Part shown: one piece after another, positions 36,319-45,621 of the stretch
Numbering within the stretch: position 1 is the stretch's first letter
Layout of the letters: every line of letters starts with the position of its first letter
Assembly: GCA_048500275.1 (NCBI GenBank)
Contig: JASNYI010000001.1
Span: 1,984,001-2,048,000, forward strand
Length of the DNA stretch: 64,000 nt
DNA from: UBA5066 sp048500275
Lineage (GTDB): Bacteria > Acidobacteriota > Thermoanaerobaculia > UBA5066
Direction of reading: 5' to 3'
The notes under the pieces: model-generated
The model's input: the letters and a program-made list of their open reading frames with translations, nothing else
What the model was told of the DNA's origin: nothing
The model's database searches: none
Program-made: the position numbers and the translations under genes

Positions 36319-38373
36319 CTACCGGACGACCTCGAGCAGCTCGAAGAGCCCGATTCCCAGGTACCAGTACGAGCGGCTCTCCTTTACCGTGAGGTTCCAT
36401 CCGTAGCCGACCTGCACGAGGTCCGAGAAGAGATGGACGTTCACCCCGGCGCCCATCTCGACCGAGGTGTCGCTCGAGAAGCTGAGCGTGGCGACGTGGA
36501 TGCCGAACCCCGGCTTCAGGGCGCGGCCCAGGGTTCCCCCGAACGATTCATCGTCCGGCCTCGGGAGGTAGCCGACCCGCCAGGTGGCCACCGGCTCGGG
36601 TTTGAAGTTCGACGTGTCGACGTCGATCGACTTGACGAAGATCAGTCCCCCCGAGACGTTGCTCGACCAGCCGAAGGCGCGCACCGCAATGGATCGCCGT
36701 TCCTCGTGAATCGGATCCGCCGCCGGGTCGTTTCTCACCTCGGCGACGATCTCGAGGCGGTCGCCGTCCTCGGCGTCGGTCCGGAGGACCTCGAGCTGCG
36801 TCGGAGCGACCCTGTCCTGGGGAATCGAGAAGATGTCGGGGGAGGCGAGGTCGATCCGTTCCAGCGCCTTCGCGTTCGAGATCTGAGTCACCTGGTTCCG
36901 CAGGAGTGCAAGGAACCCGGTGCCGTCCCGCAGGAGCGCGCCGACGTTTCCGCTCTTCTCGATCACTCGCTCGACGGAAGGCCCGAGGTCGCGGACGAGG
37001 ACCCCCTTCAGCTCGGCGAGGCGTACGGCGAGAGCGTCCTGGAACGCGGGCTCGGCGGAAAGATCGCTCACGGCCCCTACGAGGTTCCGTACCGTCTCCG
37101 GGAGACTCTCGAGCTCCGACAATGCCGACGTCGCGGAGGTCTTCAGCCTCCCGACGGCACCGAGGATCCGCTCGAGGAGCTGGTCCGGGCGCGTTCCGGA
37201 GCCGGAGCCTTCCTGGAGCGCCTGCTCGAGCGTGCCGAGGTCGGCCTTTGCGCGCTCCAGGGCGGCAAGGAGCTTCTCGGCCTTCTCGCGGGCGGCTCCT
37301 ACGGCCTGCGCGTGCGATGCGAGGCCGGCCTCCGCCTCTACGTCGGCCGCGAGGCTCCGGAGCGCCCCGACCACGTCCGTCTTCAGCACCGGGAGAAGGG
37401 TCTGGAACTCCGCGCGAGCGGCGGAGAGGCCGTCGGCCAGCTCGCGGCGGGTCCGCTCGAGGTCGGCGGCAGCCGCTCTTCCTTCCGACACGACGACCGT
37501 GGCGCTCCGGATGACGTCCCTGGTGAACCGTCCCTCTTCCTCGAGCCGGGCGCGCTGGGCGTCCGTGAGAGACGTCGTGATTCGGTCGAAGTCCCTGGGC
37601 GTGCGCGCTTCCACGGAGTCGTAGCCTGGAAGGTGGACGGCGACAGCGGCTCCCCGGCGGACTCGGAAAGCCCCCATGCGGAGCAGGAGCGTGGGGGCGG
37701 CCGCCCGGATCTCCGCGGCGTTGTCCCGGGCCTCCCGCTGCAGCTCGTTCGCCCGGGCGGCGATCCAGGCGCCCAGCCCATCCCGCCCGACTCTCTCGTT
37801 GATCCGGGCCAGGGTGTCGTCGTCGTTCGCAAGGGTCCTCGAGTCGAGGCCGAATTGCTCCGGCTCGGCGTGTGCGTAACGAAGGAGAGCGGCGTACGCG
37901 CCCCGTCTCTCCTTCTCGAAAGCAGAGTTCAGCTGCCGTATTCGCAGGGCCTCTTCGGCCGTATCGACGCGAATCGCGCCGACGCGAAGAGCTTCGAACG
38001 CCTCGCGGAGCTCGAGGCTCAGCTCGCCGGAACGCTCGAGCGAGGCGAGAGCGTCCTGCAGGGCCGCACGGGCCTCCCGCGTGCGGTCGGTCAGGGCCGG
38101 CGGAATCGCGGCCCTGTCGGAAGCGCGCCGCGAGAGCGCCGAGAGGTCCGGGGTGATGACGAGGGTGCTGGCGATGTCGGCCGAGCACGACGGAGAGGCG
38201 TCGGGGCAGGAGCCCGAAACCGGCCTGCCGCGCGAGTCCGTCTCCAGGATCGAGAGGACCCGGGGTGCCGCCGCCGGCGGCGTCCTCTCCGCGGCCATCG
38301 CAGGGCCGCGCTCGAGGACGCCGAGCACGAGGGGGAAGACGAGGAAGAGGGTCTTGGTGCCCGTCCTTCTCAT
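36319..38373 (-). CDS. Large exported coiled-coil protein, unknown
   Basis: 684 residues from ATG 38373 (six bases after the stop of the NlpC/P60-like gene); the frame is open further upstream only as a shadow. The signal peptide is LFLVFPLVLGVLERGPAMAAE. The middle (about 100-480) is mostly alanine-, leucine- and glutamate-rich helix with coiled-coil potential. The last 190 residues are beta-rich and end in YWYLGIGLFELLEVVR, an aromatic C-terminus of the kind found on outer-membrane barrels. An envelope protein is likely; no family recognised. Confidence 0.7.
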   Translation of the reverse strand: MRRTGTKTLFLVFPLVLGVLERGPAMAAERTPPAAAPRVLSILETDSRGRPVSGSCPDASPSCSADIASTLVITPDLSALSRRASDRAAIPPALTDRTREARAALQDALASLERSGELSLELREAFEALRVGAIRVDTAEEALRIRQLNSAFEKERRGAYAALLRYAHAEPEQFGLDSRTLANDDDTLARINERVGRDGLGAWIAARANELQREARDNAAEIRAAAPTLLLRMGAFRVRRGAAVAVHLPGYDSVEARTPRDFDRITTSLTDAQRARLEEEGRFTRDVIRSATVVVSEGRAAAADLERTRRELADGLSAARAEFQTLLPVLKTDVVGALRSLAADVEAEAGLASHAQAVGAAREKAEKLLAALERAKADLGTLEQALQEGSGSGTRPDQLLERILGAVGRLKTSATSALSELESLPETVRNLVGAVSDLSAEPAFQDALAVRLAELKGVLVRDLGPSVERVIEKSGNVGALLRDGTGFLALLRNQVTQISNAKALERIDLASPDIFSIPQDRVAPTQLEVLRTDAEDGDRLEIVAEVRNDPAADPIHEERRSIAVRAFGWSSNVSGGLIFVKSIDVDTSNFKPEPVATWRVGYLPRPDDESFGGTLGRALKPGFGIHVATLSFSSDTSVEMGAGVNVHLFSDLVQVGYGWNLTVKESRSYWYLGIGLFELLEVVR

Positions 38374-38378
38374 CGCCG

Positions 38379-39248
38379 TCAACCCCTGGCCGCGGCGTCG
38401 GCGAACGCCTTGTCGACGACCATCTCGCTCTTCGCCTGCTTCACCGTGAGGACCTTGAAGAACGCTCCCCCCGGGGTGAGGACGACGGCTCCGGGTTCGG
38501 CGACCCCCGCGGTCCACGTCACGACGTCCTGAGGAGCCGGGTATCCGGCGTCGCCGGGCACCACGACGCGTCTTCCGAACGGGTTGTCGGCAGCGACCGG
38601 CTCGGCGACCTGCCGGATGGCATCTCCGTCCGGACCACCCGCGACGACGCAGAAGAGCACCGGATGCACCATGGAGACCCCGGGTGCCCCGGGGCTGGTG
38701 GGTACGGCGGGAACGGCGATCTCGGCGCACCACGAGTAGATCAGGCCCGCCTTCCCGCGGAACACCGCATCGTCGGTCTCCTGAATAGCGTCTCCGCTCT
38801 TCTTGGAGTTCCCCGAGCTGCAGTGGAGGACCGACAGCGTGCCTCCCGCGTCCACCCTGGTGACGACGCCGACGTGCCCGGGGGTGCTCTTCTTCCCCGA
38901 GAGGCGCTGCCTCGGGTAGAGGATCAGGCAGCCGGGAGCCGGGTCGTGGATCCTGGAGAAGAGACCGAGGGCGATGTGGACGCTGTCGTTCCAGATGTTG
39001 TCCGTTCCGTACCACTGGTTGCCGGGCTCGACGGGTTGGCCGGGCGACACGAGGAACGGATAGGAACCCTGCTTGTCGATACCGAGAGCCCAGCAGGCAA
39101 ACGCGCTGCAGTCGCAGGCGCCGCGCGCGTCGGCGCAAGTGTGACGCCCGGCGCGAGCGGTTCCGCCTCCGAGCCTGTAGCGGATGCCAAGGCCCTTCTG
39201 GCTCCGTGCCCGCGCGAGGACCTCTTCGACGGTCGAGACGATGGCCAT
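38379..39248 (-). CDS. NlpC/P60-like cysteine hydrolase
   Basis: 289 residues from ATG 39248 behind GGGAGGT. The probable catalytic cysteine lies in CDCSAFACWAL and the His in STPGHVGVV, the spacing and surroundings of NlpC/P60 (CHAP-like) amidases, which cleave peptide stems or amide bonds. There is no signal peptide, so it may be delivered by other means or act inside the cell. The C-terminal 90 residues form a separate domain of unknown fold. Lies between the patatin-like gene and the exported coiled-coil protein. Confidence 0.65.
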   Translation of the reverse strand: MAIVSTVEEVLARARSQKGLGIRYRLGGGTARAGRHTCADARGACDCSAFACWALGIDKQGSYPFLVSPGQPVEPGNQWYGTDNIWNDSVHIALGLFSRIHDPAPGCLILYPRQRLSGKKSTPGHVGVVTRVDAGGTLSVLHCSSGNSKKSGDAIQETDDAVFRGKAGLIYSWCAEIAVPAVPTSPGAPGVSMVHPVLFCVVAGGPDGDAIRQVAEPVAADNPFGRRVVVPGDAGYPAPQDVVTWTAGVAEPGAVVLTPGGAFFKVLTVKQAKSEMVVDKAFADAAARG

Positions 39249-39345
39249 GACGACACCTCCCAATGAAGGAATTGGTCCTGTACCGGGGACGGCCGGTCTC
39301 GGAGGCCGGTCTAAGGAGCCGGGCCGGCAGTCGGGATCAGCCGCC

Positions 39346-41997
39346 TCAGGGTGTGGGAGGGGACGAGGCCGCATCACGCGATCGCGCGCACGCGGCCAGG
39401 AGCCGCCCGAGGGCGGGCGCGACGTCGCGCCCGATCACCTCTCCGAGCTTCCGGTAGCTCTCCCACTGGGCCTCGTCGAAGAACTGGTCGCCGGTCGGCT
39501 CCTGCGGAAACGCCGGGTGAGAGACCTGGTACTGGATGAGGTCGCGAGACTCGCTGCCGTCGAGGGAGGGCTTGAGGAGGACGAGACGTCCCTCGCTTCC
39601 GTCGGGATACGACACGCGGGCCAGCGCGGCGCGCCTCATCGCGAACGTCCCGGGTGAGTCCCGACGGACGTCTTCGAGCGTCCCGAAGGACCAGTCGAGG
39701 CCTTCGTCCGAGAGCTCCTTCGGCCCGAGGAACGAGATCTCCGTCGAGAAGTCGAGGCGGGCCTTTCGGACGAGGTTCGCGAGGTCGGCGTACTGATACT
39801 CGGGATCGGCGCCGTCGTCGCAGACCACGATGAGGGGCAGCCTCCTGCGGATCAGCTCGTAGGCACCGGTGTTCTCGAAGTGTCCTCCGTCCGTGAGGTA
39901 CCAGCGCTTCGCGTTCGGCCCCCGGAACCGCGCGAGAAGCTCGTCGACGAGGTGCATCTGCACGGGAAGCAGCCATTCCAGACGGCGGCGGGCCCGGCCG
40001 AGCGCCGAGGGGGGAAGGGCGCCGGCCCGCGCGGCCGGGTCCACTCCCGAGTCCCACCAGTATCCGAGCCGCACGTTGAAGAACCCGCAGAGCACGGAGA
40101 GCCCCAGGCTCGTGCGGGCGCCGAGTCCGGTCGACACGGCCGCGCCCGAGATGGCGACCCACGTTTCGAGGGACAGCGGCTCGGCGGGGATCGAGTCGCG
40201 GCCGGAAGGCGAGCTGAAGACGGCGAACTCACCCTTCGGCGGGTCGAGAGGCTTCAGCGTGGGCTGCTTGCCGGGCTCCTTCAGGTGGAGCGCGTGCGCT
40301 CGCCGCCCGACGCTCGTCGCGATCGGCCCGACGGCCATGCCGAGCCCCTTCCTGTCCCGCTGCTCCACGTGGCTCTTCCCACCGATCGTCTCGTTCAGGG
40401 TCACGTTCACGATGTGGAGCGGTCCGCCGCTCCGGTCCGGCCTGTAGGTCTCCATGGGCGTGCCGTCGCCGTCGATCGGCTCCGTCACGTTCATCCCGTT
40501 GTCGGTCCAACGCGCCGGGTTCGAGGCGCCCAGATAGGCCCGCGCCAGCCGGGCCGCGTAGAGCATCTGGAGGGACGACTGGTTGAGGAACGGCAGGGTG
40601 TTGCCGAAGAAGATCGATGCGACGAGCCCGGCGCCGAGCGTGGAGAGGAGAGGGGCCGACAGGCTCGACGTCCGTCCCGACGGGTCCGAGACGAGCGCCC
40701 ACGACAGGAGGGAAGCGGCGACGAGGACGACCGCCACGAGAGCGAGGGCGGCGAGCGAGGCGACCGCCTCTGCCGGCAACGAAAGCCGGGACGCCTTCGC
40801 CCTCCCCGCGAGGAACGTCGCGAGCTTTCGCCCGAAGACGATCAGCCCGCCGACGCCCGCCGCCGAAGTGACGCGCGGCCAGGAATCGAGGAGCGCGAGC
40901 GGGTTCCATCCGGCGGCGGCGACGGCGCGGTAGAGCTTCAGCCCGGCGAGGTCGACGATCGCGAAGACGAGGGACGCGAGGCAGACGACGATCGCGGTCG
41001 TGAGCCAGCGGGAGAGCCGGTTGTTGCGGATGCGGTCCGGGTTCGAGTCGAGGGGCGGGGCGGCTTCGCCGTCGCCCCCGTGCGCGGCGGGCTTCTTCGG
41101 GACGACGGCGAGGCGCCAGGCGAGGAACGCGACGAGAGAGACGGCGGCCAGCGCGATGAGGAGCCACATCCAGACCGGAGGCAGGACGATGATCGCCGCG
41201 AAGTGGAGCCCGATGAGGACGACCGAGACGAGGAGAGCGCAGGCCCCGCCGGTCGCCGGCGCGATGGAACGGGGCTCGCGGCGGCTCATCGGCTGGCCGA
41301 GCCAGTAGGCGCAACCGAGGGGGACGACGAAGAGGACTCCAACGAGGGCCGCCGGGAGGAACCAGCCGGCCGGGCCGAAGGCCGCCCCGGGTCCGCCGAT
41401 TCGAACGGTAAGCGCAAGGACGAGGATCCGGATGGACTGGGCGAGGAGGAAGGCCGTCAGGAGGCATGTCCCGAGCACGACGTGGACGGCCGCGAGGTTC
41501 CTGACGACGACGCTGGCGGCGAGAGAGTAGTCGCCGGACCCGTTCGGCGAAAGGTAGCGCCCATTCTCCCGGAGGAAGGCGAGCGGCTTCGACCTCGGTT
41601 CCGTCAGGATCCGGCCGACGAGGCCGGGAGCGGGAGAGGTGGCGACCTCCTCGGATCGGGGCGGTGGGACGAGCGCCTTGCGAAGCTCCTCGCTCCGACG
41701 GGAGAAGAGCCGGCCGAGGAAGGCGCCGATGTAGCTTCCGCCCGAGACGGTAGAGAGGTAGTCGAAGCGCCGGAGGAGGTCCGCTTCGGCGAGCGCCTGC
41801 AGGACTCCGAGGCAGAACGTGGCGCTCCGGATGCCCCCGCCGGAGAGCGCGAGGCCCACGGGAGGGCCGCCGTCCGGCTCGAGCCCCGCCGCCGCTCTCC
41901 GTGCTCGGATCGCGGTGCGTTCCAGCGCCTCCAGCTCCGGCGGCATCGTGGCCGACTCGGAAGCCTGCAGGACCGAATCTCGGTTCAGGGTCGACAT
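39346..41997 (-). CDS. Patatin-like phospholipase with transmembrane region
   Basis: 883 residues, ATG behind GAGGAGGG. The oxyanion loop LSGGGIRSATF is at 51-61, the nucleophile Ser85 in YLSTVSGGSYIG, and the catalytic Asp in TDGGHFENTGAYEL near residue 700. Between them lie eight or so hydrophobic segments (about 165-470), so the two halves of the active site are separated in sequence by a membrane domain. Patatins hydrolyse acyl esters of phospholipids. The inserted membrane region implies action on lipids of its own membrane or gated activity. First gene upstream of the NlpC/P60-like gene. Confidence 0.85.
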   Translation of the reverse strand: MSTLNRDSVLQASESATMPPELEALERTAIRARRAAAGLEPDGGPPVGLALSGGGIRSATFCLGVLQALAEADLLRRFDYLSTVSGGSYIGAFLGRLFSRRSEELRKALVPPPRSEEVATSPAPGLVGRILTEPRSKPLAFLRENGRYLSPNGSGDYSLAASVVVRNLAAVHVVLGTCLLTAFLLAQSIRILVLALTVRIGGPGAAFGPAGWFLPAALVGVLFVVPLGCAYWLGQPMSRREPRSIAPATGGACALLVSVVLIGLHFAAIIVLPPVWMWLLIALAAVSLVAFLAWRLAVVPKKPAAHGGDGEAAPPLDSNPDRIRNNRLSRWLTTAIVVCLASLVFAIVDLAGLKLYRAVAAAGWNPLALLDSWPRVTSAAGVGGLIVFGRKLATFLAGRAKASRLSLPAEAVASLAALALVAVVLVAASLLSWALVSDPSGRTSSLSAPLLSTLGAGLVASIFFGNTLPFLNQSSLQMLYAARLARAYLGASNPARWTDNGMNVTEPIDGDGTPMETYRPDRSGGPLHIVNVTLNETIGGKSHVEQRDRKGLGMAVGPIATSVGRRAHALHLKEPGKQPTLKPLDPPKGEFAVFSSPSGRDSIPAEPLSLETWVAISGAAVSTGLGARTSLGLSVLCGFFNVRLGYWWDSGVDPAARAGALPPSALGRARRRLEWLLPVQMHLVDELLARFRGPNAKRWYLTDGGHFENTGAYELIRRRLPLIVVCDDGADPEYQYADLANLVRKARLDFSTEISFLGPKELSDEGLDWSFGTLEDVRRDSPGTFAMRRAALARVSYPDGSEGRLVLLKPSLDGSESRDLIQYQVSHPAFPQEPTGDQFFDEAQWESYRKLGEVIGRDVAPALGRLLAACARSRDAASSPPTP

Positions 41998-42116
41998 GGC
42001 ACCCTCCTCTGTGGTCAGCCGGCGGACAAGCCGCCGATCTGGAGCGGTCGGGTCGGGTTGCGAGAAACGGGTGACCCGCTCCAGCGGGAAGGTCTCTTGA
42101 GGACGTGCTTCTCGAT

Positions 42117-42824
42117 CTAGCGCCTGGCGAAATCGGATGCCGCCATGACCTCATTGACGCGCAGAGGGGCGCGCGTGGTTAACGCCGCATCCGAGCCGAT
42201 CTCGATTGTTTGACGTTTGGCCCCGTCGGGCTCGCGGAACTGCCTCACGGCCTTGATTTGCAGTCCCGCCGCCTGAAGCGTCACGACGACGAGCCGCACG
42301 TCGTCAGGGTGCACCGCCGCTCCGGTCCAGACCGCGTTAGTCGGCACGCCTGGGACCCTCGGCTGTCCCTCCTCCAGTCGAAAGCCATACTCCCGGAGTT
42401 TCGGAAGAACGACTCCCTCGTTGAGGTCCCTCTCGAAGTCCCTGGGGTAGTAGCGGACCGTCACCCGGGCCCTTCGATCCACGCCGCTCTTGGCGAGGTG
42501 CTTGGCGTGCGCCGTAGCGTCAAGACTCAGGGAGAGAACCTCAGGCGTCGACGTCTCCGGGGACTTGTGTCCAAGGCCCGCAAGAGCGAGTGGAGCCAGT
42601 TGCTTCACCTCGGATCTCTTCCGGTCAAGCTCCGTCTCGAGATTCGCTATCTCGTTCGTCAGATCGAGCCGACGTTCCTGCAGCGCGTCGGTCTCGTTAC
42701 GGAGACGACTCAGATTCGCTCCGGCGAAGGCAAGTGCCGCGACCACGAGGAACGCGCCGCCGGCGCTCAGAGCGGCAGACGAATGGGATCGGCGGGCGAG
42801 TTCCGAGAGCTCGGTCGGGTTCAT
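42117..42824 (-). CDS. Membrane-anchored coiled-coil protein
   Basis: 235 residues from ATG 42824, which overlaps the preceding stop (ATGA). One hydrophobic segment near the N-terminus (AALSAGGAFLVVAALAFAGA) is followed by a coiled coil (ETDALQERRLDLTNEIANLETELDRK is its densest part, near residues 44-68) and a C-terminal alpha/beta domain (about 100-225). The topology resembles small periplasmic sensors or scaffold proteins; no family recognised. Confidence 0.65.
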   Translation of the reverse strand: MNPTELSELARRSHSSAALSAGGAFLVVAALAFAGANLSRLRNETDALQERRLDLTNEIANLETELDRKRSEVKQLAPLALAGLGHKSPETSTPEVLSLSLDATAHAKHLAKSGVDRRARVTVRYYPRDFERDLNEGVVLPKLREYGFRLEEGQPRVPGVPTNAVWTGAAVHPDDVRLVVVTLQAAGLQIKAVRQFREPDGAKRQTIEIGSDAALTTRAPLRVNEVMAASDFARR

Positions 42825-43102
42825 TCCGAGACCCCCGGGGTCGCGCGTCCGCTCACGATCCGGAGCGCCTGGTCCCACATCCTGAGGACTCGGCCGATCG
42901 AGAACGTAATGAGACCGCTCGACCCGAAGAGCAGCGTCAGCGTCGTCACGTCGGCCTGGCTGCGGACGAGCATCACGACCGCGGCGGTCAGCAGCATCAC
43001 CAGGGCTAGACCCGTCACCAGAAGGTACACGATTCGCTCGAGTCGGAACACGCGCACCAGGCGCTCGACCGCTCGAATTCTGTCTTCCAGGTCCGCGCTC
43101 AC
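42821..43102 (-). CDS. Small two-span membrane protein
   Basis: 93 residues from GTG 43102, selected because GGAGG lies seven bases upstream; a longer frame to 43213 lacks such a site. It has two hydrophobic segments (YLLVTGLALVMLLTAAVVML and a following LTLLFGSSGLITFSIG). Its stop overlaps the start of the coiled-coil gene, so the two form a coupled pair. Confidence 0.6.
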   Translation of the reverse strand: MSADLEDRIRAVERLVRVFRLERIVYLLVTGLALVMLLTAAVVMLVRSQADVTTLTLLFGSSGLITFSIGRVLRMWDQALRIVSGRATPGVSE

Positions 43103-43333
43103 ATTGGGCCTCCAGTCTGTCGGCGGCGAAGGGTTCCAGTCCGCCGCGTGTCGCGCGGCGCGCATCTCTGATACGCGCTGGCGAACGACCTTGCGAGTCT
43201 CTCGAGATCCCACGGCGCCAGCTTCCGGCTACGACGGCACGCGTCCTCAGCTGACGCGGCCAGCGGGAAGCGCAAGCCGCCGTAGACGAGATCGCGGCGA
43301 AGTGGGAAGCCCCTCGTCCCCGCCTCTGCGAGC

Positions 43334-43831
43334 TCAGGGCATGAGGAGCGCCAGGAAGAACAGCACGCCCGCCAGGATGGGGAGCCAGGTCTTCAGCTCC
43401 CGCAGCCCGCGCCCCAGGCGCTCGATCCGCGACGTGTAGGGCCACGGGTCAGTGCAGCCCCCGGCCCTCCGGAACTCGTCCGTCCAGCGTTCCGGATTCC
43501 CCTCCGCATACTCCACTCGAACCCGGAGGAGCTCGCTCATCGCCTTCGTTCCGAGCACGTTCAGGCCGAGGCTGACGACCACGCACGCGACCGACAGCTT
43601 CGCGAGCGGCTCGTTCCCAATCCGCTCCACGGAGCCGAAAACGGCCCAGTTCGCTGCGATGATGGCGTAGGAGAGCTGGAGGCTCGTATCCGTCAGGCGT
43701 CCCGTCCAGTAGTGGAAGTCCTCGCGGATGGCGCCTAGCGCGCCATGGGCCGTATCGAAGAGCCGGCAGGGAGAAGACGCTCCGGCGACGTTCGGCGTCG
43801 GGGCGGCGGGCACGCTCGTCTGGCCGCTCAT
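43334..43831 (-). CDS. Small membrane protein, unknown
   Basis: 165 residues with three hydrophobic segments (about 50-70, 78-97 and 148-165, the last at the extreme C-terminus). Starts two bases after the stop of the lysine-rich gene, so they are likely co-transcribed. No motif recognised. Confidence 0.6.
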   Translation of the reverse strand: MSGQTSVPAAPTPNVAGASSPCRLFDTAHGALGAIREDFHYWTGRLTDTSLQLSYAIIAANWAVFGSVERIGNEPLAKLSVACVVVSLGLNVLGTKAMSELLRVRVEYAEGNPERWTDEFRRAGGCTDPWPYTSRIERLGRGLRELKTWLPILAGVLFFLALLMP

Positions 43832-43833
43832 CC

Positions 43834-43998
43834 TCAGTGCCCCGGGCCGACCCCCTCGGGGGAGGGGAAACCCGGACCCTTCGCCTTCTTCGCAGCCCTC
43901 TTCACGGCCTTCCGTACGGCCTTCTTCGCGGCCTTCTTCGTCACGCCGACTCTCGAGATCTTCTTCGTGAGCTTCGACCTGGGGGTCTTCATAGCCAT
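43834..43998 (-). CDS. Lysine-rich small basic protein (histone H1-like tail)
   Basis: 54 residues, ATG 43998 behind GGGAG. The central part is almost only Lys, Ala, Val and Arg (KKAAKKAVRKAVKRAAKKAK), like the C-terminal tails of bacterial histone H1-like proteins, so nucleic-acid binding is likely. It lies at the left edge of the cassette array next to a decayed attC. Confidence 0.6.
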   Translation of the reverse strand: MAMKTPRSKLTKKISRVGVTKKAAKKAVRKAVKRAAKKAKGPGFPSPEGVGPGH

Positions 43999-44232
43999 GG
44001 CTTCTCCCTTCTCTTCGCTTGAGTCCGACGACGAGATGACAGCGTCACGCGGACGTGCCTCCCGTATCTTCAGTTGACGCCAGACAGCCGGGGAACGCGG
44101 ATGAAGCTGAGCGCCCCTGCTGACGGTCCCGAACGGCAGGCCGGTCTGGTCGGCACGGCGAAGGAGCGAATGGCACGGGTGCTCCTGCCTCTCCCGGGAG
44201 ACCACGAACATCGGCGAGACCTGAGGTGTACG

Positions 44233-44288
44233 GCCTGAACGTGGCATCAGCGGCGAGCGCTACGTCTCCGACCCTTGCAGGGTTCGAC
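44233..44288 (-). repeat. Decayed attC site
   Basis: 56 bases with the array's left arm (CATCAGCGGCGAGCG) and box remnants GCCTGAAC and GTTCGAC. The right inner arm has diverged. It lies 25 bases 3' of the nucleotidyl cyclase stop, where an attC is expected. Confidence 0.6.
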
Positions 44289-44313
44289 CGACCGCGGGGC
44301 CTTGAGGACGGCC

Positions 44314-45030
44314 CTATCCGTCCAGGTCGGAGAACAGCTGCCTCCGCAATCGCGCGGGCACCCCACGAAAGTCCTCCGAGTCGACAAGGACCACTTCCGT
44401 CTCGGATCCTTTCAGCTTCGGAGCAAGAACGCGCTGAAACCCGAGGGCCGCGAGCTCGTCGACATCGAGTCCGGTCCGGCCCGACACAAGGAAGCCCAAT
44501 GAGGAGCCGCAATAGCCCTGAAGCCGGCTGGCAAGATTGATAGAGAAGCCTACGAACTCGGCCTGCCCGTTGAGGGACAACTCGAGAAGCTCTCCGGCCG
44601 CGATTCCGATCCGCAAGGCAGTGGGAAGACCGAGAAGCCCATACTGCTCCCGAAAGTTCGCGGCGAAGTCCGGGTAAGTCGTTCGCGCAATGAAGAGGCG
44701 GGATATCAGATGCTTGATAAAGGTACGATCGACTGGAGGCGGCGGGCTGACCCATACCAGTAGGGCCCCATCGCCGAGAAACTTCACGTGCGATGGCGTC
44801 TTGCCGTCCACCACAAACGTATAGCCTGCACTTTCGGTCCAGTGCTCATCGAGGGAGCTGCACAACACCTCGAACATGCCGTTGAGAAGTGCAGGAAGGC
44901 GGTGCGCCACCTCGGGCTGCCTGCAAAACGGCGTGAACCCCTCGAGGTCGAAAATGACAGCCACTGCTGGAACGCGACGGGGCGCCGCCTCGGCAAAGCG
45001 CCACCGGGCGGGCGTCGGCACGTGTGTCAT
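44314..45030 (-). CDS. Class III nucleotidyl cyclase domain protein
   Basis: 238 residues, a stand-alone cyclase homology domain. Metal-binding aspartates fit D28 in VIFDLEGFTPF and D87 in VKFLGDGALLVW, and the later GFSINLASRLQ matches the transition-state Asn/Arg motif, so it may be active. Product (cAMP or cGMP) cannot be told. The ATG follows the stop of the 167-residue gene by one base (TAAGATG), so the two are one transcriptional unit inside a cassette. Cassette-borne cyclases are unusual; this could feed second-messenger signalling or a cyclic-nucleotide-gated effector. Confidence 0.8.
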   Translation of the reverse strand: MTHVPTPARWRFAEAAPRRVPAVAVIFDLEGFTPFCRQPEVAHRLPALLNGMFEVLCSSLDEHWTESAGYTFVVDGKTPSHVKFLGDGALLVWVSPPPPVDRTFIKHLISRLFIARTTYPDFAANFREQYGLLGLPTALRIGIAAGELLELSLNGQAEFVGFSINLASRLQGYCGSSLGFLVSGRTGLDVDELAALGFQRVLAPKLKGSETEVVLVDSEDFRGVPARLRRQLFSDLDG

Positions 45031-45031
45031 C

Positions 45032-45535
45032 TTACGGCTCCATGGCGGCCCGCACTCGTCTGAAGCCCCGTTGGAGCCGGGGGAAGTCGCCCGGGAATGC
45101 CCGCGGGATGGCCTCGAGCCGGTTCCAGAGCTCGTCGCAGAAGCGATCGTCGACGATCCCGGAAAGCCTCAGCTGGTGGCGTCCAATCTGAGATGACATT
45201 CGGCGGCGGCGGCGGGTTAGTCGACGGAGGTGATTCTCGCGCTGAATCGTCGCCTCGGCTGTGCGGCCCTGTGGACCGTTCCAGTCATGGTAGAGCCTGG
45301 CAAACTCAGTGAGATGGCTAGTCAATGGACCTTCGAGAAGGGGTCCATGGGAGTGCGTACGACACTCGTTCACAAGCTGATCGAGGCACGACTGAACGTG
45401 GCTGCACTCCTGAAACGACAGCCCATCGACCTCGAGGGCCTTCAGGTCGCTCAGAAGCTCGATGAGCAGGTACTCACGGAAACGGTTCAGCTTCCACGTT
45501 GCCGATGGTCTGCGTGCAAATGGGGATTGTGCCAT
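45032..45535 (-). CDS. Hypothetical protein paired with the cyclase
   Basis: 167 residues, helical and arginine-rich (ENHLRRLTRRRRRMSSQIG), no membrane segment, no recognised motif. Its stop is one base before the cyclase start, so the two are co-expressed and probably co-inherited in one cassette. The alternation of hydrophobic heptads suggests a helical bundle; a regulator or effector partner of the cyclase is possible. Confidence 0.6.
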   Translation of the reverse strand: MAQSPFARRPSATWKLNRFREYLLIELLSDLKALEVDGLSFQECSHVQSCLDQLVNECRTHSHGPLLEGPLTSHLTEFARLYHDWNGPQGRTAEATIQRENHLRRLTRRRRRMSSQIGRHQLRLSGIVDDRFCDELWNRLEAIPRAFPGDFPRLQRGFRRVRAAMEP

Positions 45536-45621
45536 TGCGTTGAGACACTCCTTTCAAACACTGGTGGGGGCACCGTCTGTAGGACGAATGGGGAGGAGGG
45601 AGAGGCGACCGCTCGCCGGTT

